Source: Theobroma cacao
Lineage: Eukaryota; Streptophyta; Magnoliopsida; Malvales; Malvaceae
Direction of reading: 5' to 3'
Assembly (NCBI RefSeq): GCF_000208745.1
Contig: NC_030852.1
Coordinates: forward strand, 16,248,363 to 16,312,362
DNA: 64,000 nt
Shown here: positions 1-12,491 of the stretch, in pieces
Position numbering within the stretch: the stretch's first letter is position 1
Layout of the letters: the number at the start of each line of letters is the position of its first letter
Position numbers and translations under genes: made by a program
Notes under the pieces: model-generated
The model's database searches: none
What the model was told of the DNA's origin: nothing
Seen by the model: the letters and a program-made list of their open reading frames with translations, nothing else

Positions 1-1421
1 AAAAATGAGTTTAAATGGTAAATCCTTATGTTTTATAAGTAAAATGTGATTAAATGAAATGAGTTTTATAAATCATTTTGAAATTGAATGATGATTTTAG
101 AAATTGAGTAATTGGAGACTGTTTGATTGTGTTGTAAATTTATGGTTTGAATTGAATGGCTTATGGTGATATTGGCATGAATCGCTGAATTGGAAATTGT
201 GTTAAAATTGTATGAACTGTTTGTTTTGCCTTAACAGGCTGGGTAGTAATATAATTGCCATGTCATGCTATCAAAACTTTTATTGATTTGGTGGCATATT
301 GATTAGTCACTACGGTGGTGGGTTTTTGTTGACCAGCCTATTAGAGAGGGGCACGGTAAACTCGATTATATTTTACCTCGGTACAAGAGGCGCGAAGGGT
401 ATCTCTTGAGGAAAAGCTTTAGAGTTCACTACACGCTAAACCACCATGTGAAGGTGAACTCAGCCAACGCCAAAGAACGGCTATGCTTTTAAACGTTAAA
501 ATGTGTTTTATGCGTATATGAACTTTTCTTTAACAGGCTTGGCAAACTCGGTTGGATGCCTCGGCCAAGGTATCCTCGAGAATGAGTTTTGGCACGAGCC
601 AAATTTTTAAGAAATTTATAAGCCATGTTGATTATTCGAGTGAAATGAAATTATTTTATTTAGTTGAAATGAGTTTGAAACGTTATGAATAATAGTACGA
701 TGAACAATTTTAAGTTGTCTCCATTTACTTGACTTTAGATATTTTAGATGATGTTGTTTACTCACTGAGTTTATATAAACTCACCACCCTCCTTTCCACT
801 TATTCCAAGATCAGGATAGTCCGTAAATAGCTGATTACGTTGAGGGTTATTATTGGACTCGCCTTTTCAGAAATTGTAGGTCCACAGCCTTTGTTACCTT
901 TGCTCATTCGGGGGCCCACACGTCATTGTAAATTAAATTACATAATCTGGTTATCTGTGCCACTGTATGTATGAATTTATTTTGCTTTTACGCTACAAAA
1001 ATTATTTATGCAGAGTTCTATAAATATTATTTTATAAAAAAATAAAATATTTTATTTAATATTTTTATTTAATTTGAATAGCTATAATTTCACTTTAAAT
1101 TGATGAATTAGATAACGAAACTTATTTTTAGACATGAAATGGATGTTTATTACTCGTATATCATATTTTTACCAGAGTTCAAAAATTTTGGGTAAAATGA
1201 CCAAAATATCCTTGTGTGGCAGAAATTATTTTTGTTTATTTTTTATTTAAAAATAGTTTATATTCCCTTAAAACATGATATTTAGTAATTGTTGCTCACC
1301 GTGGAGACGTAAAATTGATGCAAGAGCCTTGCGAGTTTTCGGTTGACATTCTGGGTAATGAATGTCTATTGAGACATCGCGGCGGTTGTCACGGGCTCGA
1401 AGGGAGTACCTGGTCTTGACA
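1..1421 (+). repeat. 5' LTR (3' part) of Tekay-like Ty3/gypsy element A
   Basis: These 1421 bases align end to end with 11071-12491, the distal part of the 3' LTR, with scattered substitutions and almost no length change. The stretch ends in TCTTGACA and is followed after a few bases by a primer binding site, so it is the downstream end of a 5' LTR whose start lies outside the window. The full LTR of this family is about 2.95 kb, judged from the solo copies at 7356, 22751 and 33039. It should contain promoter, R and U5, and I see no gene in it. Confidence 0.93.
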
Positions 1422-1428
1422 ATTCAGT

Positions 1429-1440
1429 TGGTATCAAAGC
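1429..1440 (+). other. Primer binding site of element A (initiator Met tRNA type)
   Basis: TGGTATCAAAGC lies 7 bases after the end of the 5' LTR. It matches the usual plant retrotransposon site complementary to the 3' end of initiator methionine tRNA (TGGTATCAGAGC), with one difference. Minus-strand DNA synthesis would be primed here. Confidence 0.88.
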
Positions 1441-1580
1441 TTTTGGTTTTAAAGTTGTTTTAAAAATTAGAGTGTCAGTGTGTCCCCAAGTTAAGTTAGG
1501 TTAGGTTGAGTTGAATGCATGCATCGGCATATAGAACTTGAGGTTGTCTAAACTCACTTTGTTTCTTCTTATAAATCACC

Positions 1581-2770
1581 ATGCCTCCTCGATGTGAACA
1601 CCCACCTCTCACTAGATCGGCTGGGAGGGGAAGAGGTCATTCTCAACATCGTCAGTCGGATCCTATAGAGGGGGAAACGGTTGCGTCCACTTTTCAGGCA
1701 GCACTTGCCGCTAAGCAGACTGAGACTCCTCCCTATCCTTTACATCCTCCACCACTTACTGGTATTCCTGCCATGTCTCCAGAGGCAGCTCAAGCATTGG
1801 CAGCCTTTTTCGCTGTTATTGCTACCCAAGCTCAGACTAGTCATGCTTCTCCTACAGTTCCTCTAGCTGCTCCTTGAGTGCCATTACCCCTATCTCCTGT
1901 TCCACCACCGGTGCCGGACGTCTCTATTTCTAAGAAGCTTAAGGAGGTTAGGCAGCTCGGTTGTATTTCTTTTATGGGTGATCTGGACGCAACCGCAGCT
2001 AAAGATTGGATCATTTAGGTATCGGAGACACTTGATGATATAAGACTAGAGGATGATATGAAATTGATGGTGGCCACTAGATTGCTTGAGAAGAGGGCTC
2101 GTACTTGGTGGAACTCAGTGAAGTCTCGTTTTACTACTCCTTCGACCTGGTCAAATTTTCTGCAAGAGTTCGACTGTCAGTATTATACTAATTTTCATCA
2201 GAAGGAAAAGAAGAGAGAATTTTTGAGTTTGAAACAATGGAACTTAACAATAGAGGAGTACGAGGTTCATTTTAACGAAATGATGTTATATGTGCCGGAT
2301 CTAGTGAAAACTGAGCAGGATCAGGCCAGTTATTTTGAGGAAGGGCTTCGAAATGAGATTCGAGATTGGATGACAGTGACAGGTAGGAAGCCGCATAAAG
2401 AGGTGGTACAAATGGCTTTAAGGGCTGAGAAGCTCGCGAATGAAAATAGGAGAATACGAGTTGAGTTTACAAAAAGGAGGAATTCTAGTATATCTTCTAG
2501 TCAACCAGTAAAAAGGGGCAAAGACTCATCTACTTCAGGAAGTACTACCTCTGCTTCCATAACATCTTCCCGAACCCATTTCCACAGTCACAGCAGAGGC
2601 CTCCGAGATTCAACAGATCTACGATGACTATTCCTGGGAAAAGTTTTGGAGGTTCTAATAAATGCAAAAATTATGGAAAATATCATGTTAAGCTATGTAG
2701 GGAACCCGTACGATGTTTTCATTGTGGTCAGCCAAGTCATATTAGAAGTACTTGCCCACAGTTTGGATGA
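1581..2770 (+). pseudogene. gag: gag of element A, broken
   Basis: This is the capsid/nucleocapsid gene of a Ty3/gypsy element. The ATG at 1581 opens a frame with a proline- and alanine-rich N-terminus, interrupted by stops near 1875 and 2016 and resuming in the same frame to 2627. The capsid core is recognisable: RTWWNSVKSR, then TWSNFLQEF and the EYEVHFNEM segment, typical of the Retrotrans_gag domain. A frameshift between about 2600 and 2700 separates this from a nucleocapsid zinc knuckle at 2714-2755 of form C-x2-C-x4-H-x4-C (CFHCGQPSH...C), which sits in a different frame. A stop follows at 2768. With two stops and a shift it cannot make a full Gag. Confidence 0.9.
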
Positions 2771-3465
2771 GCTACTATAGTTGCTCCATCTCCACCAGCT
2801 CGCACAGATATGTAAAGGAGAGATTCTTTTGGGTTACCATCGAGACAAGGAGTAGCCATACGATCCGGTGTGGAGAGTAATGCCTCGGCACATCCACCCT
2901 CTAGACCACAGACTCGTTCTTTGACAAGAGTTTTTGCTGTGACGGATGATGAGGCACGGGTTCAACCAAGTGCAGTGACAGGCATTATGTTTTTATTTGA
3001 TAAAGATGCATATGTCTTAATAGATTTTGGCTCAGACAGGTCTTATGTGAGCTTGACATTTGCATCATTTTCTGATAGAAACCTGTCACCATTAGAGGAA
3101 GAAATTATAGTTCACACCCCTTTAGGAGAGAAGCTAGTTAGAAACACTTGTTATAGAGACTGTGGGGTAATGGTTGGTGAGGAAGAATTTAGGGGTGATT
3201 TAATTCCTCTAGAGATCTGGGATTTCGATTTAATATTGGGTATGAACTAGTTAACTGCAGACCGGGCGAACGTGGATTGTTTTTGGAAAGAAGTTGTACT
3301 TCAAAATTCTGAGGGAGTAGAGATTGTATTTACAGGAAAATGTCGACTATTACCGTTCTGTATAATTTCGGCCATCAAAGCTCTAAAACTAGTACAGAAA
3401 GGGTATCTAGCATATTTAGCACACGTGATCGATACTTCAAAAAGGGAAGTTAGAGGATGTCCTAA
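2771..3465 (+). pseudogene. pro: Aspartic protease region of element A pol, broken
   Basis: Retropepsin that would cut the Gag-Pol polyprotein. The open part starts near 2870. The flap-side motif LILGM is intact at about 3232-3246, but the stop at 3248 falls where the family has a D-W-L continuation. The catalytic motif, normally D-S-G, reads D-F-G here (VLIDFGSDRSYVS, about 3007-3045), so the enzyme would probably be inactive even without the stops. The spacer after the protease (3272-3475) stays in the same frame. A frameshift near 3455-3465 leads into the reverse transcriptase frame. Confidence 0.87.
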
Positions 3466-4800
3466 TAATAAGTGAGTTTTCTGATGTATTTCCTGATGAG
3501 TTACTAGGACTACCTCCTGATTGAGAGCTTGAGTTCCCTATTGATCTACTCCCGAGTACTGCACCTATTTCCATTCCTCCATATCGAATGGCTCCAGTGG
3601 AGTTGAAGGAACTGAAAGTCTAGTTGCAAGATTTGGTAGATAAGGGTTTTATTCGCCTTAGCACTTCTCCTTGGGGAGCATCAGTCCTATTTGTAAAGAA
3701 GAAGGATGTCACTCTTCGATTATGTATCGATTATCGTCAGCTGAACCAAGTGACCATCAAGAATAAATACCCTCTACCACTGATTGATGATCTTTCTGAT
3801 CAGTTACGAGGTGCTATGGTGTTTTCTAAGATTGATTTGAGGTCTGAGTATTATCAGTTGAAGATTAAGGAGTAGGATGTACCCAAGACTGCTTTCAAGA
3901 CGCATTATGGGCATTATGACTTTTTGGTTATGCCGTTTGATTTGACTAATGCCTCGGTAGCTTTTATGGATCTTATGAACAGGGTGTTCCATCCATACTT
4001 AGATAAGTTCGTGATAGTATTCATAGATGATATTCTGGTCTATTCGAAGAATGATGACGAACATGTTGCCCATTTGTGCATTGTGCTGTAAACTTTGCGT
4101 GGAAAACAACTCTATGCCAAGTTTTCTAAATGTGAGTCCTGGTTAAAAGAAGTGGTTTTCTTGGGACATGTGGTGTCTGGAGCTGGAATTTATGTCAATC
4201 CCAAGAAGATTGAGGCAATTTTACAGTGGGAGCAACCGAAAACGGTAACAGAGATTCAGAGTTTCCTTGGCTTAGTCGGTTATTATAGGAGGTTTGTTCA
4301 GGGATTCTCATTCATAGCTACTCTTCTGACTCGTCTGACTCATAAAGGAGTTAAGTTCGAGTGGGATGATGTCTGTGAGAGTCGATTTCAAGAGTTGAAG
4401 AATCGGTTGAGCTCCGCTCCCGTTTTGATACTTCTTGTTAATGGGAAAGAATTTATGGTGTACAGTGATGCCTTTAAATTGGGATTAGGGTGCTTGTTAA
4501 TGCAAGATGAGAAAGTGATAGCTTATGCGTCCCGAAAGTTGAAGAAGCATGAGACAAATTACCCTACCCATGATTTAGAGTTAGCAGTAGTAGTCTTTGG
4601 ATTGAAAATTTAGAGGCATTAGTTATATGGTGACCGTTGTTGAATTTTTACCGACCATAAGAGTTTGAAATACTTGCTCACCTAGAAAGAGCTTAACTTG
4701 AGACAGAAACGATGGTTAGAGTTTATTAAGGATTACGACTTAGTGATTGATTATCACCCTTGGAAGGCAAATGTTGTAGCAGATGCTTAAGTCGTAAATA
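3466..4800 (+). pseudogene. pol: Reverse transcriptase and RNase H of element A, broken
   Basis: The RT domain is recognisable from VFSDVFPDEL (about 3475) through the finger motif [14 protein letters not shown] (about 3665) and [10 protein letters not shown] (3716 on). The palm has the catalytic FIDDILVYS with the two aspartates at 4025-4030. The thumb and connection follow ([19 protein letters not shown]). RNase H shows its acidic residues: D in VYSDAF (about 4460), E in HDLELAVV (about 4575) and D in FTDHKSL (about 4652). In-frame stops occur near 3522, 3621, 3873, 4090 and 4611. The order PR-RT-RH-IN is that of Ty3/gypsy. Confidence 0.9.
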
Positions 4801-4817
4801 CTCATCTTCATTAGTAA

Positions 4818-5973
4818 CACTTCGGAGTTCTTATTTTTCGATATTACTTGAGATGAAATCTCCAGAGATCTAATTGAGAAATGGTGATGATGGAAACTTA
4901 CTTGCTAGTTTCGTTGTGAGACCTTCATTGTTCAATCAAATCAGAGAATTGCAGAAGTTTGATGATGAGTTGAAACGAGAAGTTCAAAAGTTACAAAATG
5001 GAGAAACTAGTGAGTTTAGACTTGGTGATGATGGAAATTTGATGTTTGGAGACCGGGTTTGTGTCCCTAAGGATGATTAGTTGAGATGAGCTATTTTGGA
5101 GGAAGCTCATTCTTCTGCCTATGCTTTACATCTTGAAAGCACCAAAATGTACAAGACTATTAAGGAAAGTTATTAATGGCCGGGTATGAAATGAGACGTA
5201 GCAGAGTTTGTAGCGAAATGTCTCACATGCCAATAGATCAAGGCAAAGCATCAGAAACCATCGGATACTCTTTAGCCTTTACCTATTCCGGAATGGAAAT
5301 GGGAACACGTGACTATGGACTTTGTATTGGGTTTGCCGTGGACGCAGAGTGGGAAGGATGCTATTTGGGTGATTGTGGATAGGTTGACTAAGTCCGCCCA
5401 TTTCTTGGCTATCCATAACACGTATTCCATTGAGAATCTAGCTAAGATTTATAAGATGAGGTTGTGAGATTACATAGAGTTCCAGTTTCTATTGTGTCTG
5501 ATCGAGATCTCCGGTTTACTTCTCGATTCTGGCTGAAATTCTAAGAGGCTCTCGGAACTAATTTGAGATTTAACACTGCTTTTCATTCACAGACAAATGG
5601 TCAATCTGAAAGGACCATTCAAACTTTGGAGGATATGCTACGGGCTTGTGTCATTGACTTTACGAGGAGTTGGGATAGACACTTGCCATTGGTGGAGTTT
5701 GCATATACCAATAGTTTTCAGTCTAGTATTGGGATGGCACCATACGAGGCTTTGTATGGAAGAAAGTGTTGAACTCCACTCTGTTGGGATGAAGTGGGTG
5801 AGAGGAAATTGATTAATGTAGAATTGATTGACTTGACTAATGACAAGATCAAGGTTATCCGAGAGTGATTAAAGACAACTCAAGATAAGCAGAAAAGTTA
5901 CTCGAATAGACGTAGAAAAGATTTAGAATTTAAAGTTGATGATAGAGTTTTTCTTAAGGTCTCTCCTTGGAAG
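4818..5973 (+). pseudogene. int: Integrase zinc-binding and catalytic domains of element A, broken
   Basis: The HHCC zinc domain is visible at about 5095-5240 (EEAHSS...H, WPGMK, AKCLTCQ), giving H-H-C-C. The catalytic core begins with TMDFVLGLP (first aspartate, about 5315) and runs through WVIVDRLTKSAHFL. Frameshifts and stops near 5380-5560 scramble the middle. The frame at 5563-5772 ([20 protein letters not shown]) carries the region of the last catalytic glutamate, followed by [10 protein letters not shown]. The reading then enters the C-terminal domain (VFLKVSPWK) up to an 84-base insertion. Confidence 0.87.
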
Positions 5974-6057
5974 GTAATGATGTGAATACTTTGAGGTATT
6001 AAGTCTTATTTGATTATATTATTGTAGTAAATTGTGGTTTCTTGTTGGATAATGAAA
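5974..6057 (+). other. 84-base insertion inside the integrase C-terminal domain of A
   Basis: The conserved family motif S-P-W-K-G-V-I-R-F is split: SPWK is encoded up to 5973 and G-V-I-R-F resumes at 6058. The intervening 84 bases do not read as integrase and contain stops. AAGG occurs at both edges (5971-5974 and 6056-6059), so this may be a small insertion with a 4-base target duplication or a repair filler. It also happens to start with GT and can be read as ending in AG, but intron status is not supported. Confidence 0.5.
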
Positions 6058-6399
6058 GGTGTGATCCGGTTCGTAAGGCGAGGAAAGCTCAATTTGAGAT
6101 ACATTGGACCCTTTCGTATTATTGAAAGGATTGGGCCAGTGGCATATAGACTAGAGTTACCCTCAGAGTTGGATCGGATTCACAATGTCTTCCACGTCTC
6201 AATGTTGAAGAAGTATGTACCTGATCCCTCTCATATCCTCGAGACACCTCCAATTGAGTTGCAAGAAGATTTGAAGTTCGAGGTGCAACCTGTACGTATT
6301 CTAGATCGAAAGGATCGAGTGTTGAGGAATAAGAACATTCCAATGGTTAAGGTATTATGGAAAAATGCTCGGATGGAGGAGATGACATGGGAAGTTTAG
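6058..6399 (+). pseudogene. int: Integrase C-terminus with chromodomain of element A
   Basis: The segment reads through the conserved gypsy integrase tail ([21 protein letters not shown], then [12 protein letters not shown]) and ends in a chromodomain-like module: [20 protein letters not shown] and EEMTWEV, before a stop at 6397-6399. In plant chromoviruses this module is thought to bind histone marks and direct integration into heterochromatin. The arrangement (chromodomain directly after the GPF/Y-type tail, PBS for initiator Met tRNA, ~3-kb LTRs) points to the Tekay/Del lineage. This part is uninterrupted, unlike the upstream pol. Confidence 0.88.
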
Positions 6400-6474
6400 C
6401 ACTAAATGAGAAACCAATACCCGTATCTTTTCTCCAAGTCCAGTAAGTGAAATTTTGAGGTCAAAATTTTATTT

Positions 6475-6489
6475 TAAGGGGGGTAGTGC
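6475..6489 (+). other. Polypurine tract of element A
   Basis: AAGGGGGGTAG just before the 3' LTR start (TGTCAAGCCC at 6490). This is the usual place for plus-strand priming. Confidence 0.85.
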
Positions 6490-7355
6490 TGTCAAGCCCT
6501 ACTCTATAATATACTTGCCATGTCATTCATGTATTTGACAACATGTTTGCATACTTGAATACCTCGAAAAAATCGTCAAAAGTCGGTAGTATACCTAGTG
6601 GTACAACTAAGTTGATTTAAGCCTCGAACTAGTTCAAATAAAGATTTTAACATGCCGTTGAGAGTTATTGAATCTTAGAATAACTTAATATGGTGATTTG
6701 GAGTTAAATTAGAATTTTCATAACATAGGGGTAAAATGGTCATTTTCTCACCCGAGGGCAAATTTGGGATGGTGGATGAAATTTTGATCAAGTTTGACTA
6801 TTTGGAACATAATTTGAGCTTGAGAAGTGAAAAACATTAATTCCGACAATTTTTCAAACATAAGGGCAAAAAGGTTATTTCACGTGTGCACAAGGACGTA
6901 ATTAGAATTTTTGGAATTTTACACCACCTTGATACTTGTCAAACCCATGAAATTCATTTTATACTTTGGATAATTGAGAGATTTTATGTGGTGGAGAAGA
7001 AATGCTTAATTCTTAAGTTTTATGTATGGACCAATCACATGGTGACAAGTGTCAAGCTTTAATATTATTATATTTTCTTTTATAAACACAACTAAAACTC
7101 TCCCATCTCATTTCTCTTGGTCGGCCAAGGCAAGAACAAAAGGGAAAAAGCATAGAACAAACCCTAGAGAAGAAAATCAAGAGAAAATTCATTGGATTTC
7201 AAGGAATTAAGCAAGTAAAGGTAAAATTTCTTAATTCTAGCTTGTGATCTACCTTTCCTATGCATTCTTTTTCAATTACCATGGTTAAAATTCAAGATCT
7301 CATGAAGGATTCATGGCTGACCGAATTTAGGGAGAGAAGATTTGATGATTTATTT

Positions 7356-10307
7356 TGTCACGACCCGGAACTCCCATCGAGCCCGTGACAACCACCGCGA
7401 TGTCCCTATAGACATTCATTACTCGGAATGCCAATTGAAACCTCGCAAGGCTTTAATATCAGTTTTCGCACCTCCCCTGTGAGGAACAGTTGTTAAGTAT
7501 TATGTTTTGAGAGATTATAAACTATTTCCAAATCAAAACAATAGAAAAATAATTTTTTCTCACAGGGACATTTTGGTCATTTTGTCTCAAAAATTCCGAA
7601 ACCAACTAAAAATGTAGTGTATGAGAGAAATTTACATATTTCATAATCGAAAATAAGTTTAGAAAACTAAAACATTCATTTAAAGTGAAATTATGACTAA
7701 TGGAATAAAACAAAAATAATGAATAAAATATTATAATTTTTCATAAAACAATTTTTATAGAACATTACGTAAATAATTTTTACAGCGTAAAAGCAAAATA
7801 AATTCCTACATATAGTAGCACACGCAGCCAAGTATTCAAAACATTTAACAATGACATGGGGGCCCCCGAATGACTAAAAGTAATGAAGGCTATGAACCTA
7901 CAGTTTTTTAGGAAGCAAGTCCAACTGTAGCCCTCAATGAAATGAGCTATCTACCGACTATCCTAAGCCTAAAATGGGTGGAAAGGAGGGTGGTGAGATT
8001 ATATAATCACAGTGAGTAAACAAACACCATCTAAAATATCTAAAGTCGAGTAAATGGAGACAGATAAAATAGATTAGCATAAAAATGATTCTCAGTATTT
8101 TGAACTCATTTTAATAAGATAAAATAGATTCATTTCACCAAAATAAACAACGAGGCTTATGATTTCCTTTGGCTCGTGCCAAAATCATTCTCATACTCAG
8201 GTGTTAGGGATACCTTGGCCTGGGGCTATCCCAACCGAGTCCGCCAAGGCTGTTAAAAGGTCATATACGCATAAATCATGTTTTTATTTTGGAAACATAG
8301 CCTATTCCTTGGCGTTGGCTGAGTTCACCCTCACGTGGTGGTTTGGCGTGAAGTGAACTCTAAAGTTGTACCTCGGGAGTTACCCTACGCGCCTCCCCAA
8401 TCGAGGTAAGAATATAACAGGATTTCGTGCCCCTCAAAAAGGCTGGTCCATAGAACCTGCCCACTGCAGCAAGCTAAACTCACCATACAATAAAAATTCA
8501 ATAGCATGACATGGCAATTTTATCATTATCCAACCTATCAAGGCAAACAACAGTTTATACATTTTCAACACAAATACCAATTCAGCCATTCATGCAAATA
8601 TTGTCATAAGCCATTCGATTCAAACCACGAATTTACAACACATGAAAACAGTCTCCAATTACTCTATTTTCAAACCATCATTCAATTTCAAGACAATGTT
8701 ATAAAATCATTTCATTAAATCACATTTTAATTACAAACACAAAGATTTACCATTTAACTCATTTTTCTATCAAATCACAAAATCGGATAAAAACCACTTT
8801 AGATAATTAAGATGACAGTAAGGTTACTCACTATTTCAGGAGTCGAATTTCGAGTACTCCGATTCTTGATCCTCGGGTACTATCTTTTTACTTTTGCCAG
8901 AATGCTCACCACCTAGACATAATGCACAATAAGCCATTTACTACATTTGTGCTAAATTGTTATAAAATCAATTCAGGCTTTATACTAATGCATGAAATGG
9001 GATGTGAAATACTCAAGTAACTATCTAAATACGGTGTTCAATATAAATTCAATTATGTACCTAAATAAAATGGTACTGGCCTAATTCGATCTATCACCTG
9101 ATTAATTGGCCAATATGTCCAATTTAATTCCAATTAACTCCATTTTTCTTCCAATTCTCCAAACCATCAAACACAAGTCAAATAGCATAAAATTTAGCAA
9201 AATCATCTTCACATTTTCTCTTGAGAATTTCGGCCATGGTGGGTGCATCAACACTATGATTTTTCCAACTTGATTTTTTCACCGTAATTCATCATTTCCT
9301 AACCAATTCACTTGAAATAAAATCAAATCCACCATCCACACTTTACATGGAAGATTCGGCCAATGATGAGTGGTGGGAGGAAGTGAATTTTTCTTGTTGG
9401 CTTTTCATGCTACACATCACTAACTAACTAAAAACACTAAAATACATTGAAATCTAACCAAATCAAGCATCAAAACCTCCCTCTAAGTGTTCGGCCAGCA
9501 AGGGATTCATCATGATTTCATGTGTTTCAACCATGGAAAATAACAAAAAATGATTAAGAAAGAGAGATCTCAAGCTTAATTGAAAAAATCTCACCTTTTT
9601 TCACTTGTTTCTTTGAATTTTCACACTTTTCCCTTGAATTTTTCCACTTAGGGTTTTGTTCTTCCTTGTTCTTGCTTCTTCTTGGTGAGGTCGACCATAA
9701 TGAAGAGAAATGGGCTGGTTTTGTACTAATTTATAAGGAAAATAATAACGAAATAAAAGCTTGACACTTGTCACCTTACCATTGGTCCATTTTTAAATTC
9801 TTAACTATTAAGCTTTCTTTCTCCACCACATAAAATCCTTCAATTATCCATGATGATAATGGGTAAAATCCATGTGCTGGACAAGTGTTGGGTGGTGTAA
9901 GATTATAATTTTGCCCTTATGCTCGAAAAAATGCCGAAATTAAAATTTTGCACCTCTCAAACTCAAATTATGTTCTAAATGATCAATCTTAGTCAAAAAT
10001 TTCATCCAACACTCACATCTTAACCTCGGGTAACAAAATGACCATTTTGCCCTTAGGTCATGAAAATTCTAATTTGACTCTAAATCGGTCATCGAACTCC
10101 AAATCATCATTTTAAGTCATTTTGGGTTTTAAAATTCTCAATTTCATCTTAAAATTTCTATTTGGACTAGTTTGAGGCTTAATTCAACTTAATTGTACCA
10201 TTTGGTACATTGTTGTCCTTTAACGATTTTCGAGGTACCTAAGTAAGCAAACATGCATTCTTATGTAAGAATGGCATAATAAACATATTGTAGAGCCGGG
10301 CTTGACA
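7356..10307 (-). mobile_element. Solo LTR A1 (family A), reverse orientation
   Basis: 2952 bases running from TGTCACGACC to GGGCTTGACA, the reverse complement of a family A LTR. It is flanked by a perfect 5-base target duplication TATTT (7351-7355 and 10308-10312). No internal region lies between, so it is a solo LTR left by recombination between the two LTRs of a former full element. It interrupts the 3' LTR of another copy of the same family. Short open frames in it, for example 8506-8718, are not considered genes. Confidence 0.95.
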
Positions 10308-10589
10308 TATTTGGTTAGATTTCAAGGTATCTTACTAGTTTTAGTTGTTTGGTGATGTTTAGCATGAAAAACAAGCAAGAAATTTCATGCCCTCCACCCA
10401 CACTCCTTGGTTGAAATTTTCAAGAGAGAAATTGGACAATGGACTTTGATGAATTTCATGCTATTTAGGTGTTTTTAGTTGTTTTATGATGTAAGGTGTA
10501 AAAATCAAGCATGAAAATTACATGTTCTACACTAAACCTTCAATGGCCGAATTTTACAAGGAAGATATTGATGATGGATTTTTGTGATA

Positions 10590-10662
10590 NNNNNNNNNNN
10601 NNNNNNNNNNNNNNNNNNNNNNNNNNNNNNNNNNNNNNNNNNNNNNNNNNNNNNNNNNNNNN
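10590..10662. other. Assembly gap (73 N)
   Basis: Run of N inside the 3' LTR of element A. Its true size is unknown, which makes the LTR length approximate. Confidence 1.
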
Positions 10663-12491
10663 TTTAACTTTTAATTGATGATTGGAGTATTGGAAGTGGA
10701 ATCAAGTTAATTGGAGTTGAATTGGATGTATTGGCCAATTAACTAGTGTATAGATCAAATTAGGCCAATACCATTTTATTTTGATACATAATTGAAGCTA
10801 CGTAGAACACCATATTTAGATAATAATCCGAACATTTCGCATCCCATTTCATGCATTCGTATAGAGCCTAATTAGTCTTATAACGGTTTTATACAAATAT
10901 AGTAAATTGCTTGTTGTGCATTATGTTTAGGTGGTGAAACTTTCGATAAGGGTAAGGAGATTGTACTTGAAGATCGAAACTAGGAGTACTTCGACTCCCG
11001 ATATTGTGAGTAACCTTATTATCGTCTTAATTATCTAAAGTAGTTTTTCTTCGTTTTTGTGATTTTATAGAAAAATGAGTTTAAATGGTAAATCCTTATG
11101 TTTTATAAGTAAAATGTGATTAAATGAAATGAGTTTTATAAATCATTTTGAAGTTGAATGATGATTTTAGAAATTGAGTAACTGGAGACTGTTTGATTGT
11201 GTTGAAAGTTTATGGTTTGAATTGAATGGCTTATGGTGATATTGGCATGAATGGTTAAATTGGAAATTGTGTTGAAATTATATGAATAGTTTGTTTTGCC
11301 TTAACAGGCTGGGTAGTAATATAATTGCCATGTCATGCTGTCGAAACTTTTATTGATTTGGTGGGATATTGATTAGTCACTGCAGTGGTGGGTTTCTGTA
11401 GACCAACCTATTAAAGAGGGGTATGGTAAACCCGGTTATATTTTACCTCGATACAAGAGGCGCGGAGGGTATCTCTTAAGGAAAAGCTTTAGAGTTCACT
11501 ACACGTTAAACGACCATGTGAGGATGAACTTAGCCAACGCTAAGGAACGACTATGCTTTTAAACGTAAAAATGTGTTTTATGCGTATATGAACTTTTCTT
11601 TAACAGCCTTGGTGGACTTGGTTGGATGCCCCAGCCAAGGTATCCCCGAGAATGAGTTTTGGTACGAGCCAAATTTTTAAGAAATTTATAAGCTATGTTG
11701 ATTATTCAAGTGAAATGAAATTATTTTATTTAGTTGAAATGAGTTTAAAACGTTATGAATCATAGTACGATGAACTATTTTAAGTTGTCTCCATTTACTC
11801 GACTTTAGATATTTTAGATGATGTTGTTTACTCACTAAGTTTATATAAACTCACCACCCTCCTTTCCACTCATTCCAGGATCAGGACAGTCCGTAAGTAG
11901 CTGATTACGTCGAGGGTTATTATTGGACTCGCCTCCTTAGAAATTGTAGGTCCACAGCCTTTGTTAGCATTGGTCATTCGGGGGCCCACACGTCAATGTA
12001 AATTAAATTACATACTTTGGTTATCTGTGCCACTGTATGTATGAATTTATTTTGCTGTTACGCTACAAAAATTATTTACGCAGAGTTCTATAAATATTGT
12101 TTTATAAGAAAATGGAATATTTTATTTAACATTTTTATTTAATTTGAATAGCTATAAGTTCACTTTAAATTGATGAATTAGATAACGAAACTTATTTTTA
12201 GACATGAAATGGATGTTTATTACTCGTATATCATATTTTTACCAAGGTTCGAAAATTTTGGTTAAAATGACCAAAATACCCTTGTGTGGCAGAAATTATT
12301 TTTGTTTGTTTTTTATTTAAAAATAATTTATATTCCCTTAAAACATGATATTTAGTAACTGTTGCTCACAAGGGAGACGTAAAATTGATGCAAGAGCCTT
12401 GAAAGGTTTCGGTTGACATTTCGGGTAATGAATATCTATCGAGACATCGCAGTGGTTGTTACGGGCTCGAAGGGAGTACCGGGTCATGACA

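Larger units (their letters stand above)
6490..12491 (+). repeat. 3' LTR of element A, split by solo LTR A1 and an assembly gap
   Basis: Starts TGTCAAGCCC directly after the polypurine tract and ends GTCATGACA at 12491. After removing solo LTR A1 and one copy of its target duplication (7356-10312), about 3.05 kb remain, in line with the 2.94-2.96 kb solo copies. The last 1421 bases match 1-1421. A TATA-like box (TTTTATAAAC) lies near 7078-7088 in LTR sense. Nothing in it looks coding. Confidence 0.92.

Noticed and set aside
1429..1440. tRNA-like sequence at the primer sites
   Set aside because: Only 12 bases complementary to a tRNA 3' end are present, not a tRNA gene.
5974..6058. Possible intron (GT at the start, AG at the end) in element A
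   Set aside because: Joining as GT-AG does not restore the conserved codons (the frame needs the cut one base earlier), and introns are not expected in this part of a gypsy pol.
8506..8718. A 70-codon frame recurring in solo LTRs A1 and A3 (34164-34376), with two Cys-x-x-Cys-like residues
   Set aside because: It lies antisense in a noncoding LTR, and the sequence similarity is explained by LTR homology. The A2 copy is changed, with no sign of codon-level constraint.
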